Assembly (NCBI RefSeq): GCF_007431345.1
Contig: NZ_CP041730.1
Location: 5,022,001-5,086,000 of the forward strand
Source of the DNA: Chitinimonas arctica
GTDB lineage: Bacteria > Pseudomonadota > Gammaproteobacteria > Burkholderiales > Chitinimonadaceae
Length of the DNA: 64,000 bases
Reading direction: 5' to 3'
Made by a program: the position numbers and the translations under genes. Shown one piece after another: positions 44,633 through 53,358 of the stretch (the stretch's first letter is position 1; every line of letters starts with the position of its first letter). The notes beneath the pieces were generated by a model that was given only the letters and a program-made list of their open reading frames with translations, ran no database searches and was not told the DNA's origin.

Positions 44633-45160
44633 ATGCTGATCCGACTTGCCAGCGGCGATGATGCCGCCCTCTGGCAGGCCATCCGCCTGGAAGCCCTGCA
44701 AAACCATCCGGAAGCCTTTGGCAGCAGCTATCAAGAAGAGCGCGATATGCCGCTAGCCACCGTTGCCGCGAAGCTGATCGATCCACTCAATCGCGTCTGG
44801 GTGGCGGAGGAAGGCGGGCAGTTGCTCGGTACCGCCACCGCCCGGCGCGAGAGTGCGGCAAAAGCACGGCATCGGACCAGCCTGTTCGCCATGTATGTCG
44901 TGCCCAGCGCCCGCCAGAGAGGCATTGGCCGGCAACTGGTCGAGGCGGTCATACGCAGCGCGCGGGACGAGCTGGAGGCAGACTGGCTGCAATTGGGCGT
45001 AGAACGCAACAACCAGGCGGCCTTCACGCTCTACCAGCGCCTGGGCTTTGTCAGTTGGGGTTGCGAGCCCGATTCGCTGCGGGTAAACGGCCAAAGCTAC
45101 GACGAATACCATATGGCCTTGGATTTACGTGCAACCCGCACGCATGCAGGCGGAGCCTGA
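44633..45160 (+). CDS. GNAT-family N-acetyltransferase
   Basis: 175 residues. The acetyl-CoA binding motif A is seen in LFAMYVVPSARQRGIGRQLVE (Q/RxxGxG/A pattern) and motif B in NNQAAFTLYQRLGFVSWG. It transfers acetyl groups to an amine on an unidentified small molecule or protein. GAGG precedes the ATG. Probably in one transcript with the DUF3291 gene 22 bases upstream. Confidence 0.9.
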   Translation: MLIRLASGDDAALWQAIRLEALQNHPEAFGSSYQEERDMPLATVAAKLIDPLNRVWVAEEGGQLLGTATARRESAAKARHRTSLFAMYVVPSARQRGIGRQLVEAVIRSARDELEADWLQLGVERNNQAAFTLYQRLGFVSWGCEPDSLRVNGQSYDEYHMALDLRATRTHAGGA

Positions 45161-45198
45161 GCGACGCCTAGTCCGTAAGGCCAGCGAGGTTTTCCGAT

Positions 45199-46584
45199 AT
45201 GCCACACCCCTTGCTTTCCGAGCTGGCTGCCATGCTCCCCGCGAGCAGCCTGCTGACCGATCCGGAAAAGCTCGCGCCACGGCTGGTCGACGCGCGTAAG
45301 CGTTTACATGGCCAGGCGCTGGGCATGGCCTTGCCTGCCAGCACGGAACAGGCCGCGCAGATCATTGCGCGTTGCCATGCGCATGGTGTGGCAGTGGTGC
45401 CGCAGGCAGGCAATACCAGCCTGGTAGGCGGCGCTACGCCAATGAGCGGCAACGCGTTGATTCTCGGCTGTGACCGGCTTAATACTATCCGGCACGTCGA
45501 CCCGCTGGGCTACACCCTGACCGCGGAGGCCGGCTGCGTGCTCGACGATTTGAAGCAGGCAGCCGAAGCGGCGGACAGGTTGTTTCCCTTGTGGCTCGGA
45601 TCGTCGGGCAGCGCCCGGCTAGGCGGCTTGATCGGCAGCAACGCCGGCGGCATGCAGGTCCAACGCTACGGCAATATGCGCGAACTGAGGCTCGGGATTG
45701 AAGCCGTACTGCCGGACGGCCAGGTTTTTCGGGGGCTGCATGCGCTGCGCAAACGCAATGCGGGCTATGACCTGAAACAGTTATTCATCGGGGCTGAAGG
45801 CACGCTAGGTTTTGTCACCGCCGCGACCTTGCGCCTATTCCCGGCCGAAAGCGGTCACGCCACCGCCTTGGTTGCGATGGAAAGCGCCGAACAAGTACTG
45901 GATCTGTTTGCGCAGACCAAGACGGCACTAGGCGAGGTATTGACAGCCTACGAGATGATCAACGGGGCAGCCCTGGGCCTGATGGCCAAGCATTTCCCCA
46001 GCATCGCTCAACCATTCGAGACAACGCCGGCCTATGCCGTACTCATTGCCCTGAGCGGGGCCGACAACGATACCGCGCTGAAAGAACGGCTGATGGAGAG
46101 CTTGCTGGCGACCGGCTACTACGATGCGGTCATCGCGCAGGATGTCGATCAAAGTAAAGCGCTGTGGGGACTGCGCGAGCATATTCCTGCGGCGCAAAAT
46201 CGCCAGGGGCCATCCATCAAGCATGACTTGGCTTTGCCGATCAGTGCCATCGCAACTTTTATCGACGCCGCAGCCGAAGCGCTGCAAAGGGAGTTGCCCT
46301 TCGCGCAGCCTGTCATTTTTGGCCATGTCGGCGATGGGAACCTGCACTACAACCTTGGCTTGCCCGCAGGTGCCGACCTTGTCGATCAAGAGCGGAAAGC
46401 CAATTCGCTGCTATTTGAATTGGTCGCGCGTCATGGTGGCGATATCAGTGCCGAGCATGGCATCGGCCGATTGCGCATTGCGGCGGCCGATGCGGGCCAT
46501 GATCCGGTGGAACGCGCCTTGATGCGGCAGATCAAGGCGGTGTTCGACCCCGGCTCGTTATTCAATCCGGGTGTGTTGTTGTAG
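45199..46584 (+). CDS. FAD-linked D-2-hydroxyacid dehydrogenase
   Basis: 461 residues. PCMH-type FAD-binding domain (VVPQAGNTSLVGGATPM, GSSGSARLGGLIGSNAGGM, LFIGAEGTLGFVTAATLRLFP) and a C-terminal FAD-oxidase domain with GHVGDGNLHYNL and SAEHGIGRLR. This is the glycolate oxidase GlcD / D-lactate / D-2-hydroxyglutarate dehydrogenase group. The substrate cannot be told from sequence alone. It lies 38 bases downstream of the acetyltransferase gene on the same strand. Confidence 0.92.
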   Translation: MPHPLLSELAAMLPASSLLTDPEKLAPRLVDARKRLHGQALGMALPASTEQAAQIIARCHAHGVAVVPQAGNTSLVGGATPMSGNALILGCDRLNTIRHVDPLGYTLTAEAGCVLDDLKQAAEAADRLFPLWLGSSGSARLGGLIGSNAGGMQVQRYGNMRELRLGIEAVLPDGQVFRGLHALRKRNAGYDLKQLFIGAEGTLGFVTAATLRLFPAESGHATALVAMESAEQVLDLFAQTKTALGEVLTAYEMINGAALGLMAKHFPSIAQPFETTPAYAVLIALSGADNDTALKERLMESLLATGYYDAVIAQDVDQSKALWGLREHIPAAQNRQGPSIKHDLALPISAIATFIDAAAEALQRELPFAQPVIFGHVGDGNLHYNLGLPAGADLVDQERKANSLLFELVARHGGDISAEHGIGRLRIAAADAGHDPVERALMRQIKAVFDPGSLFNPGVLL

Positions 46585-46631
46585 CGCCGGCTTGTCCCTC
46601 GGACAAAGCACCGTGATTGCCGTCTTATATA

Positions 46632-46673
46632 TTACCCGGGTAAAATTGACTTCTATTTTTACCCGGGTAATAT
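46632..46673 (+). promoter_or_regulatory. Promoter framed by two identical palindromes
   Basis: TTACCCGGGTAA occurs at 46632-46643 and again at 46659-46670, with centres 27 bp apart. Each is a perfect 12-bp palindrome. Between and over them lies a strong sigma-70-type promoter: TTGACT (46646-46651), 16 bp, TATA-type TAATAT (46668-46673), so the second palindrome overlaps the -10 box. The layout indicates tight repression by a dimeric regulator acting on the DUF2239 operon. Confidence 0.8.
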
Positions 46674-46700
46674 GCAGATTCCATCCAGCGGAATCTCGAC

Positions 46701-47339
46701 ATGACACTCCCCTCCTCTACCGTCTGCATCGCATTCTCCGGCAACAAGCGTATTGCCCAAGGCTCCGTGGCCGAGGTGGCGCGGACGCTGAAATGCGAGA
46801 TCGATCACCAGCCGGATCAGACCTTGCTGGTATTCAATGCCCTGACGAGCGAACCGATAGAGCTTGATCTACAGGGCAGCTTGGCAACCGTGCAGGCTCG
46901 CTACCAAGCGGAGGCCGGCACATCGGATGGTGCAGCTGCCGATGAAGCTCCGGCCGAGGCGCCGCGTTCGGCCGGGCGCCCCAAGCTGGGTGTCGTTCCT
47001 CGTGAAGTCACCTTGCTACCACGGCATTGGGAATGGTTGTCCGGCCAGCCCGGTGGGGCATCGGTGGCATTGCGGAAATTGGTCGAGCAGGCATTGCGCT
47101 CGGCTGCGGCGGCTGATCGCGCCCGCCAATTACGCGACGCGGCCTACCGTTTCATGCACGCCATTGCCGGCAATGAAGTCGGCTTCGAAGCCGCCTCTCG
47201 AGCTTTGTTCTCTGCCAATAAGCCGGATTTCCATGCGGCGATCCACGATTGGCCAGCGGATATCCACGCGCATACCAAGCAGCTCGCGGATGCCCTGTTT
47301 GCGCTAACCGGCGAGCACGAAGCGGGAGCCGCGCAATGA
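46701..47339 (+). CDS. DUF2239-family protein
   Basis: 212 residues. The N-terminal half (VCIAFSGNKRIAQGSVAEVA, LLVFNALTSEPIELDLQG) matches DUF2239. The C-terminal half (GRPKLGVVPREVTLLPRHWE, VALRKLVEQAL) resembles a DNA-binding ribbon-helix-helix-like segment. Family function is unknown. Its promoter carries twin palindromes, so autoregulation by this protein is plausible. The stop overlaps the ATG of the next gene (ATGA), so a phosphotransferase is co-translated. Confidence 0.82.
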   Translation: MTLPSSTVCIAFSGNKRIAQGSVAEVARTLKCEIDHQPDQTLLVFNALTSEPIELDLQGSLATVQARYQAEAGTSDGAAADEAPAEAPRSAGRPKLGVVPREVTLLPRHWEWLSGQPGGASVALRKLVEQALRSAAAADRARQLRDAAYRFMHAIAGNEVGFEAASRALFSANKPDFHAAIHDWPADIHAHTKQLADALFALTGEHEAGAAQ

Positions 47340-48313
47340 AGGCGCTTGATTTGTCTCTTCTTACACCGGAAATCAGCCAGGCACTTGTTGCGGCATTCGG
47401 CAATCAAGCGGTGGACAAGCTCGCCGCCATGGCGGGCGGCCGTTCCGGCGCCCTGCTCCTATCCCTGTCGGTGGCTGGCTCCGATTATGTCTTGCGCAAG
47501 GTCGATCCGGCGCGCCCGCAGCATCAGGTCCGCCTGGAGCGGGAATTTGCCTGTATGGCCATTGCCGCGGAGCGGGAGCTCGCGCCTCGCTTGCTGTATA
47601 GCGATGTCGCGAACGGTATTGCGATCATGGCGCATATCCACGGCGGGGCGCTGGGCAGGACGCCGCAACATATCGAGCGTGCGGCGCGGACACTGCGGCA
47701 CCTGCACGACGGTCCGGCATTCCCCGCAGGTGCTCGCTTAGCCGATATCGTGGCGTACTTCGATGGGCGTCTGCGCGAGAAAAATGGCGTAGGGCTCCCT
47801 GGGCGGCTTACGGACATCATGGCCGAGATCGAATTCGCCACCGCGCGCTTCGCCTGCTCCGCGCCTTGTCATAACGATCTGAATCCTACCAATATCCTCG
47901 AAACGGCGGATTCGATCTTTCTGATCGATTGGGAAACGGCCTGTATGGGCGATCCCTTTCTGGACCTGGCCCAATTGGGTGTTTTCAATTTCCCTGGTCG
48001 CGAGCAGCGCGAGGCTTTACTGGCAAGCTACCTGGCGCGTGCACCCATCGAATTGGAATGTGCGCGGATGGTTTTGGCGCGTGTGCAAGCGCTGGGCTTC
48101 TATGCGGCTGGTTTCGCCCTCTTCGCCGCTTTGAGCGGTGCGGCAAACGAAGTGGAAGTTGTCCCGTTGGTCATGTCCGATCTGCTCGCCTTGCTGGGCG
48201 CACAGCAGGGCCGCGTAGCGCCAGCACTCGTGGCGGCCAGTCTTGCCGCCGAAATGGAGAGAGAGTGGGCAAGCAACGAATGTAGTGTGGCGCGGCAGCT
48301 GATGTTGTCTTAG
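47336..48313 (+). CDS. Aminoglycoside-phosphotransferase-like kinase
   Basis: 325 residues. The nucleotide-binding lobe starts with GGRSGALLLSLSVAGSDYVLRKV, and the catalytic loop reads CHNDLNPTNILE, with metal-binding IDWETACMGDPFLDLAQLG. This is the APH/choline-kinase fold, and the substrate may be a small metabolite or an antibiotic. Start at 47336, coupled to DUF2239 by the ATGA overlap. The pair probably acts together under the control of the twin-palindrome promoter. Confidence 0.88.
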   Translation: MKALDLSLLTPEISQALVAAFGNQAVDKLAAMAGGRSGALLLSLSVAGSDYVLRKVDPARPQHQVRLEREFACMAIAAERELAPRLLYSDVANGIAIMAHIHGGALGRTPQHIERAARTLRHLHDGPAFPAGARLADIVAYFDGRLREKNGVGLPGRLTDIMAEIEFATARFACSAPCHNDLNPTNILETADSIFLIDWETACMGDPFLDLAQLGVFNFPGREQREALLASYLARAPIELECARMVLARVQALGFYAAGFALFAALSGAANEVEVVPLVMSDLLALLGAQQGRVAPALVAASLAAEMEREWASNECSVARQLMLS

Positions 48314-48468
48314 CAAGGAATAACGCGCGCCCACCCCTTTCAAGCCATGCCCGCCCGACAAGCGAAAGTTAATGCACAAGCGTCTGCTCCATCACCAACT
48401 AATCGGAAGTAAAGGCACAAAGTCAGCGTATTCCGACAGCTATGTCGGCTTTGCAGTGATTTAATGTA

Positions 48469-48708
48469 GTGTCTATCGCCGCCTACTTGAGCGATATTCT
48501 AGAAGCGAACGATGCGGCCTTATTGGCTGCAGCGCTCGGAGACATTGCCCGCGCTCGAGGTATGACGGAGATCGCCAAGTCGGCCGGAATCACCCGCGAA
48601 GCTCTCTATAAGGCGCTACGCCCAGATAGTTCCCCGCGTTTTGACACGGTGAGTCGAGTATGCGCGGCCCTTGGCGTGCGTCTGGTCGCGCAGGCCGTTC
48701 ATGTCTGA
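48469..48708 (+). CDS. HigA-like antidote protein, N-terminally short, orphan
   Basis: 79 residues. AALLAAALGDIARARGMTEIAKSAGITREALYKAL is the helix-turn-helix core of addiction-module antidotes paired with RelE/HigB-type toxins. Family members normally have 10-15 more residues before this point and a toxin gene just upstream. Here the start is a GTG and no toxin is present within 150 bases on either side. It is an orphan or a leftover of a broken pair. Confidence 0.75.
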   Translation: MSIAAYLSDILEANDAALLAAALGDIARARGMTEIAKSAGITREALYKALRPDSSPRFDTVSRVCAALGVRLVAQAVHV

Positions 48709-48738
48709 TCCACAGTGATCTTTGTAAAGCACGAGCGG

Positions 48739-49125
48739 CTAAGCTAGGTCGAGGTCCTCATGCAGGCACAGATAATTGCCCTCGGTGTCCTTGAACCACG
48801 CCGCTTTCTCCGCGCCTAGCACGCAGACATGGTTGACGGTCTTGAGCCCGGGGAAGTCGTAATCCTCGAATACCACCCCCTTGCCCTTCAATGCCTCGAT
48901 GCTCGCGGCAATATCGTCTACGCGAAAACTGATCGCCGTATGGTCGGCCTTGGTCCCTTCCGCTTTAGGGAACAGCGCCAGCGTGCTGCCACCGACCATA
49001 TAAGTGAACTTGCCGTCAGGTCGGAATCCGCCTGGATTGAGGCCCAATAAACCTTCGTAGAAGGCCCGCGCGCGATCCATATCCTTGACCGGCAGCATGG
49101 TGGTGACGGACGACTCGGACAACAT
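48739..49125 (-). CDS. VOC-family (glyoxalase/bleomycin-resistance fold) protein
   Basis: 128 residues from the ATG after GAGGGG. TMLPVKDMDRARAFYEGLLGL and HTAISFRVDDIAASIEALKG are the two beta-alpha-beta-beta-beta halves, and AAWFKDTEGNYLCLHED is the typical metal-site end. Metal-dependent or -independent binding of a small molecule is likely. Convergent with the HigA-like gene. Confidence 0.9.
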   Translation of the reverse strand: MLSESSVTTMLPVKDMDRARAFYEGLLGLNPGGFRPDGKFTYMVGGSTLALFPKAEGTKADHTAISFRVDDIAASIEALKGKGVVFEDYDFPGLKTVNHVCVLGAEKAAWFKDTEGNYLCLHEDLDLA

Positions 49126-49280
49126 GGTAGCTCCCCTCGTTCGAATCCGGCGCCACGGCCGGTAATGCAGTCTAGGCGCCAGAAAACCGCTGCGCCAGTA
49201 ATTGCCGGCGAGCCCAACGCCAGGACGGGCGCGTGGTTGGCGGATGTTCAGCCAATGCTGCTTAAAAGACAAATATGCTG

Positions 49281-49286
49281 TATAAT
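49281..49286 (+). promoter_or_regulatory. Consensus -10 element before the M48 gene
   Basis: TATAAT lies 65 bases upstream of the 49351 start. The -35 region is weak (TGCTTA near 49259), so this is only a candidate promoter. Confidence 0.4.
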
Positions 49287-49350
49287 CATGCGCTTTTCGA
49301 TTTACCGCTCGCAGTTCGGCTGCAAAAAGCGCTTCCTTTCGCCCAAGCCA

Positions 49351-51216
49351 ATGACATTACATCCAGCATTGCGTAAAGGTCTACTCAAGACCTTCCTGTA
49401 TTCACTCTTGTCCTTATTCCTTGTCCCCGTCATCACCCTTTTATTTGTGAAGCAATCGCAATTGGGCATAGATGCCGACTTCAGGCAGCATGTACTCCCC
49501 GCGATTGCACAGCTTGCCGGGGTGCCGGCACAGGTGAAGGCGGAACAGACGGCACTTTTCAACGACAATCCGCCATCCTCGACATGCGGCAACGAAGACC
49601 CAAAGGTCAAAGCCTACCGGGAAAGAGTATGTGCCCCTTACTCCATAGCCTGGCAACTCCACATCGCGCACGCGGTCTCGTTCTGGAGCATCGTCGCAGG
49701 TGTAATACTTTTGCTGCTGATGTTGGGCTTGAGCTACTCTGCGTTCTCCGATCGCCGCACGCAGTATCGGAGTTTCGTGACCGGCTGGCACCTGCTCAGG
49801 GTAGCCAGTGCGCTGGAAGTACTGGTGCAGGGTGCAATGCTGGTCTGGCTGTCTTTCTGGGTGACCGTCTATTTCTGGGACATCTATTCGATCAAGCTGG
49901 TCACGATAGCAGGCATAGCTGTCGGTCTGGCGGCGATACACACGGTAAGGTGCATCTTCCTGCGTTCACGCAATGACTGGACCTTGGAGGGAGAAGCAAT
50001 CACCGAAGCCACGGCCCCTGCACTGTGGGCCCGGGTGCGGCATTTGGCTGGGCGGCTGCAAACCGCGGCGCCGACGCATATCGTAGCCGGTATAGACAGC
50101 AATTTCTTCGTTACCGAAGCGCCACTGAATCTAGCCGGTACGGTCCTTCACGGCCGCACCTTATTTATCAGCATTCCACTGTTGCGGCTGCTGGACCAGC
50201 ACGAAGCCGACGCGGTGCTGTCGCATGAGCTAGCCCACTTGCAAGGTGGCGACGCAGCAAGTAGCGCATTGCTGGGCCCCAAGTTGGCGCAATATGACCT
50301 GTATTGCCGCTCGATGGCGGGCGGCGGTTTGACCATCATGGTCTACCACCTGATGGCAATGTATCGGGTGATCTTCGAGATCGCCCTGATGCGGGATAGC
50401 CGTGAACGTGAATTCCTGGCTGACCGTCTAGCCGCAAAGCTCACTTCCGGTAAAGCCATCGTGCAATCGCTGATCAAGGTTGCCGCTTATTCGCACTATC
50501 GCTCGCAGATAGAACACAAGCTGTTCGAACAAAACCAGCAGCACGGCGTTAGCCTGGGTATCGCCAACTATGTGGCTTCCGGCCTGGAGCCCTATGCGGC
50601 CTCGCCGCAGTTTATCGAGGAAATGAAGAGCGCCAGCGTACCGCATCCGTTCGACTCGCATCCGTTGCTGGAGGAGCGTATGCGCAATGTGCAGCATGAA
50701 GTAGCGGAGCAAGAGTACAGCGCTATCGTGACCCTGGCGCCGACCACCAGCTGGGCCAACGCAATCCGCAATGCGCACGATATAGAGCAACGTCTGTGGG
50801 CCGTCTACGAACAGCGCTTTGCCGCCAATCACGAAATGCACCTGGCTTACCGCTACGGGCCGGCCAATGAAGCGGAATTGGCGATCGTACTGAAGTACTT
50901 CCCGCCCATCGCCTTCAACCTGAAAAAGGGTCGACAGATCGTCATCAGCTACTCCGGCGTCACCCCGCCCGGACAGAAGGAAATTTCGTGGGACAGTGTC
51001 AGCAAGACTGATTACGCCGACGCCGTCCTAGGCAGTGACGCGCTAACCGTAAAACACCCAGAGAAAGGTTTTTTCGGCGCCAAGCAGACCAAGATCAAGC
51101 TGCCGGGCCTGGGTAAGCAGAAAGCGCACTTCAAGGCCGCGTTCGCGCATTACTGGACACGTCACCAAGCGATGCGGCAGGAACAAAGGCAGGAAGCGTT
51201 ACTGACCAAACCTTAA
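49351..51216 (+). CDS. M48-family membrane metallopeptidase
   Basis: 621 residues. First transmembrane helix near FLYSLLSLFLVPVITLLFV, then three more before the catalytic region. Zinc motif HELAH at residues 292-296 (DAVLSHELAHLQGGDAASS) with EREFLADRLAAKL supplying the third ligand Glu. It is longer than HtpX and has a C-terminal soluble part of about 200 residues without recognised domain. Likely degrades or processes envelope proteins. The start at 49351 (MTLHPALRKGLL) is preferred, since the upstream in-frame sequence has no family character. Confidence 0.85.
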   Translation: MTLHPALRKGLLKTFLYSLLSLFLVPVITLLFVKQSQLGIDADFRQHVLPAIAQLAGVPAQVKAEQTALFNDNPPSSTCGNEDPKVKAYRERVCAPYSIAWQLHIAHAVSFWSIVAGVILLLLMLGLSYSAFSDRRTQYRSFVTGWHLLRVASALEVLVQGAMLVWLSFWVTVYFWDIYSIKLVTIAGIAVGLAAIHTVRCIFLRSRNDWTLEGEAITEATAPALWARVRHLAGRLQTAAPTHIVAGIDSNFFVTEAPLNLAGTVLHGRTLFISIPLLRLLDQHEADAVLSHELAHLQGGDAASSALLGPKLAQYDLYCRSMAGGGLTIMVYHLMAMYRVIFEIALMRDSREREFLADRLAAKLTSGKAIVQSLIKVAAYSHYRSQIEHKLFEQNQQHGVSLGIANYVASGLEPYAASPQFIEEMKSASVPHPFDSHPLLEERMRNVQHEVAEQEYSAIVTLAPTTSWANAIRNAHDIEQRLWAVYEQRFAANHEMHLAYRYGPANEAELAIVLKYFPPIAFNLKKGRQIVISYSGVTPPGQKEISWDSVSKTDYADAVLGSDALTVKHPEKGFFGAKQTKIKLPGLGKQKAHFKAAFAHYWTRHQAMRQEQRQEALLTKP

Positions 51217-51300
51217 GTCAGCCGCTCCGTTCTATCGCCAGCAAGCCGGCAGCCGCACCCTCGCATCATTGGCCAAACGGGCCAGTTCAACGAGGAAATC

Positions 51301-52215
51301 ATGCCTGCCGTCCTGCTCAAGTTACTGCCCTACTTCTACGCCCCGGCCATGCTGCTGGGCTTTAACGCCGCTGCATTGCTGCTACTTGGCGCGCATCGAT
51401 CCCATGCCTGGCTGGTGGCGCTGCTGCTCGCGGCGATTGCCGTCTCGCTTTTCGTCGAACGGCTGATCCCGTATCGGCGGGATTGGAATGGTCACCGCGG
51501 CGAAGCCTATCGTGACACCGCACATGCATTCGTCAACGAAGGCGCCAGCTTTGCTGCCTTGTTGTTGCTGCCCCAACTGACGACCGGACTACCTTGGCAT
51601 GGTCCCTGGCCTGCAGGTTGGCCGCTGGCGATGCAGTGGCTGCTTGCTATCCTGATAGCCGACTGCGGCGTCACGCTGATGCACTACGCCAGCCATCGTT
51701 GGCCCTTGCTTTGGCGCTTTCATGCGGTCCATCACTCGGTGACGCGCTTCTATGGCTTCAACGGTCTGCTCAAACACCCCGTGCATCTGGCACTGGAAAC
51801 GGCCGCCGGTATGTTGCCCTTGATATTGCTGGGCATTCCTGACGCAGTGGCTGCGCTACTGGCATTCTCCGTGGCGGTCCAACTGCTGCTGCAGCATGCC
51901 AATGTGGATATGCGCATCGGCCCTTTACGCCATCTACTGGCCTTGGCCCCCACCCATCGCTTTCATCACCAGAAGTGGGCTGGCGAGGGCGATGTGAACT
52001 TTGGGCTGTTCACCACATTATGGGATCGGCTATTGGGCAGCTATGTCTACGAGCCGGACCGTCGCTTTGGACCTGGAGATTTCGGCATCGGCGAGAAGCC
52101 CGGCTATCCAGCCGGTTATTGGGGCCAGCTGCTGGCACCTTTCAGGAAAACCAATCCGTCCGGGCAATCAGGGGGCGCAAAGCAAGCTGGCGTGAATGCC
52201 AAAGTTGGCTTTTAG
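51301..52215 (+). CDS. Fatty acid hydroxylase/sterol desaturase family protein (second copy)
   Basis: 304 residues, with about six membrane segments. Histidine clusters: HYASHRW, HAVHHSV, and HRFHHQKW with LQHANVDM. It is a shorter relative of the protein at 41350 and has normal high-GC composition. It hydroxylates or desaturates a lipid, substrate unknown. The gene overlaps the 3' end of the AraC gene (52168-52215), convergently. Confidence 0.88.
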   Translation: MPAVLLKLLPYFYAPAMLLGFNAAALLLLGAHRSHAWLVALLLAAIAVSLFVERLIPYRRDWNGHRGEAYRDTAHAFVNEGASFAALLLLPQLTTGLPWHGPWPAGWPLAMQWLLAILIADCGVTLMHYASHRWPLLWRFHAVHHSVTRFYGFNGLLKHPVHLALETAAGMLPLILLGIPDAVAALLAFSVAVQLLLQHANVDMRIGPLRHLLALAPTHRFHHQKWAGEGDVNFGLFTTLWDRLLGSYVYEPDRRFGPGDFGIGEKPGYPAGYWGQLLAPFRKTNPSGQSGGAKQAGVNAKVGF

Positions 52216-52887
52216 CGTACGGCCGAAATGGGCGGCGTCGGCAAAGCCGGCGCTGTGTGCGCAGCGGGTGATATCCGCCCCTCCCTGCCTCAGTGTTACT
52301 GCCAATCTTAGGCGTCGCCAAAGCACGAAGCGCTTGAACGGCATGCCGAGGCGTTCGGCGAAAACATGGCGGAAGCGGTCCGTGGAGAGGTTAAAACGCC
52401 CGGCTACCCAGGCCAGTTCAAGCCGCCCCTTGTGCAGATCCGCATCGACGATATCGCGTACCGCCTGCTCCCATTCACAGTCTACTTCCGCGCAAGCGAC
52501 GAGTGGGCTGGGCCAAAAAAACGCATCCGGATCGGCCGGAATGATCGCGTATGGCCCTTGCAATGCCGCGCATAAGGAAGCCTGCAACGCCGGTGGAAGG
52601 CGAACCAGGCCGTTGCGCCTGGGTTCGACAAAGATAAGCGTGACGGACTCGCCAGCGAGCAGGCGGTGCGGCGCCATGGGCTCGACCAATACGCAGGGCG
52701 CTTGCCGCTGCAGACCCGCGGCATCGACGATGCCGACGCCATGGCTGCTCCAGGCAGCCTGCGCGGCGAAATGGCTGTGCAGTCGGCTTTCGCCCACGCT
52801 GCCACACCAGAGCGCCCAGTCGTTGCCAATTTCAAGGCTGCCGCGCCATGCGGGCAGGTCCATTGGTGCCCTCCCCTTGCTTGCCAT
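52168..52887 (-). CDS. AraC-family transcriptional regulator
   Basis: 239 residues. N-terminal cupin-like sensing half (HSHFAAQAAWSSHGVGIVDA), C-terminal two-HTH domain (RLELAWVAGRFNLSTDRFRH and GGADITRCAHSAGFADAAHFGRTLK). The ATG at 52887 follows GGAAGG. A later ATG at 52863 is possible. The 3' end overlaps the hydroxylase by 48 bases. It is divergent from the DUF488 gene, which it may regulate. Confidence 0.87.
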   Translation of the reverse strand: MASKGRAPMDLPAWRGSLEIGNDWALWCGSVGESRLHSHFAAQAAWSSHGVGIVDAAGLQRQAPCVLVEPMAPHRLLAGESVTLIFVEPRRNGLVRLPPALQASLCAALQGPYAIIPADPDAFFWPSPLVACAEVDCEWEQAVRDIVDADLHKGRLELAWVAGRFNLSTDRFRHVFAERLGMPFKRFVLWRRLRLAVTLRQGGADITRCAHSAGFADAAHFGRTLKANFGIHASLLCAP

Positions 52888-52959
52888 CACAATCCTTCCC
52901 GTCTTACTCTTGCCGCACTCAGCCAAATTGCCGGCTTAACCCCTCGCCGACGGAACGGT

Positions 52960-53358
52960 ATGCCCTTACATATTCTCCAGCTAGGCACGCCACGCAGGCC
53001 TGACGAGGGCTTGCGCATCGGTACCGTGCGACGCCCGCCGCGCGGTGTGCCCAAGGCCGAATTCGCCAGCCGCGATTATTACGATACCTGGCTCCCCAAT
53101 CTCTCCCCCAGCCCCGAGCTGATGGCGCTAGGCAAAGCCGCCGCCAACGACAAGGACTGGGAGACGTTCAAGCGCCGCTTCCGTTCGGAAATGAATGAAG
53201 CCGATGCTGCACGCGTACTGGACTTGCTGGCCGCCCTCTCACACCATAGCAATCTGGCTATCGGCTGCTATTGCGAAAACGCTGATCGCTGCCACCGGTC
53301 GGTACTGGCCGAATTGCTGAGGGAACGCGGCGCGGCATTGATCGGGGAACAACCATGA
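52960..53358 (+). CDS. DUF488-family protein
   Basis: 132 residues. IGTVRRPPRGVPKAEFASRDYY and the signature GCYCENADRCHRSVLAELL are those of DUF488, with the Cys pair and the RCHR motif. Function unknown, possibly nucleic-acid- or thiol-linked. Coupled by ATGA to the racemase gene downstream. Confidence 0.9.
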   Translation: MPLHILQLGTPRRPDEGLRIGTVRRPPRGVPKAEFASRDYYDTWLPNLSPSPELMALGKAAANDKDWETFKRRFRSEMNEADAARVLDLLAALSHHSNLAIGCYCENADRCHRSVLAELLRERGAALIGEQP

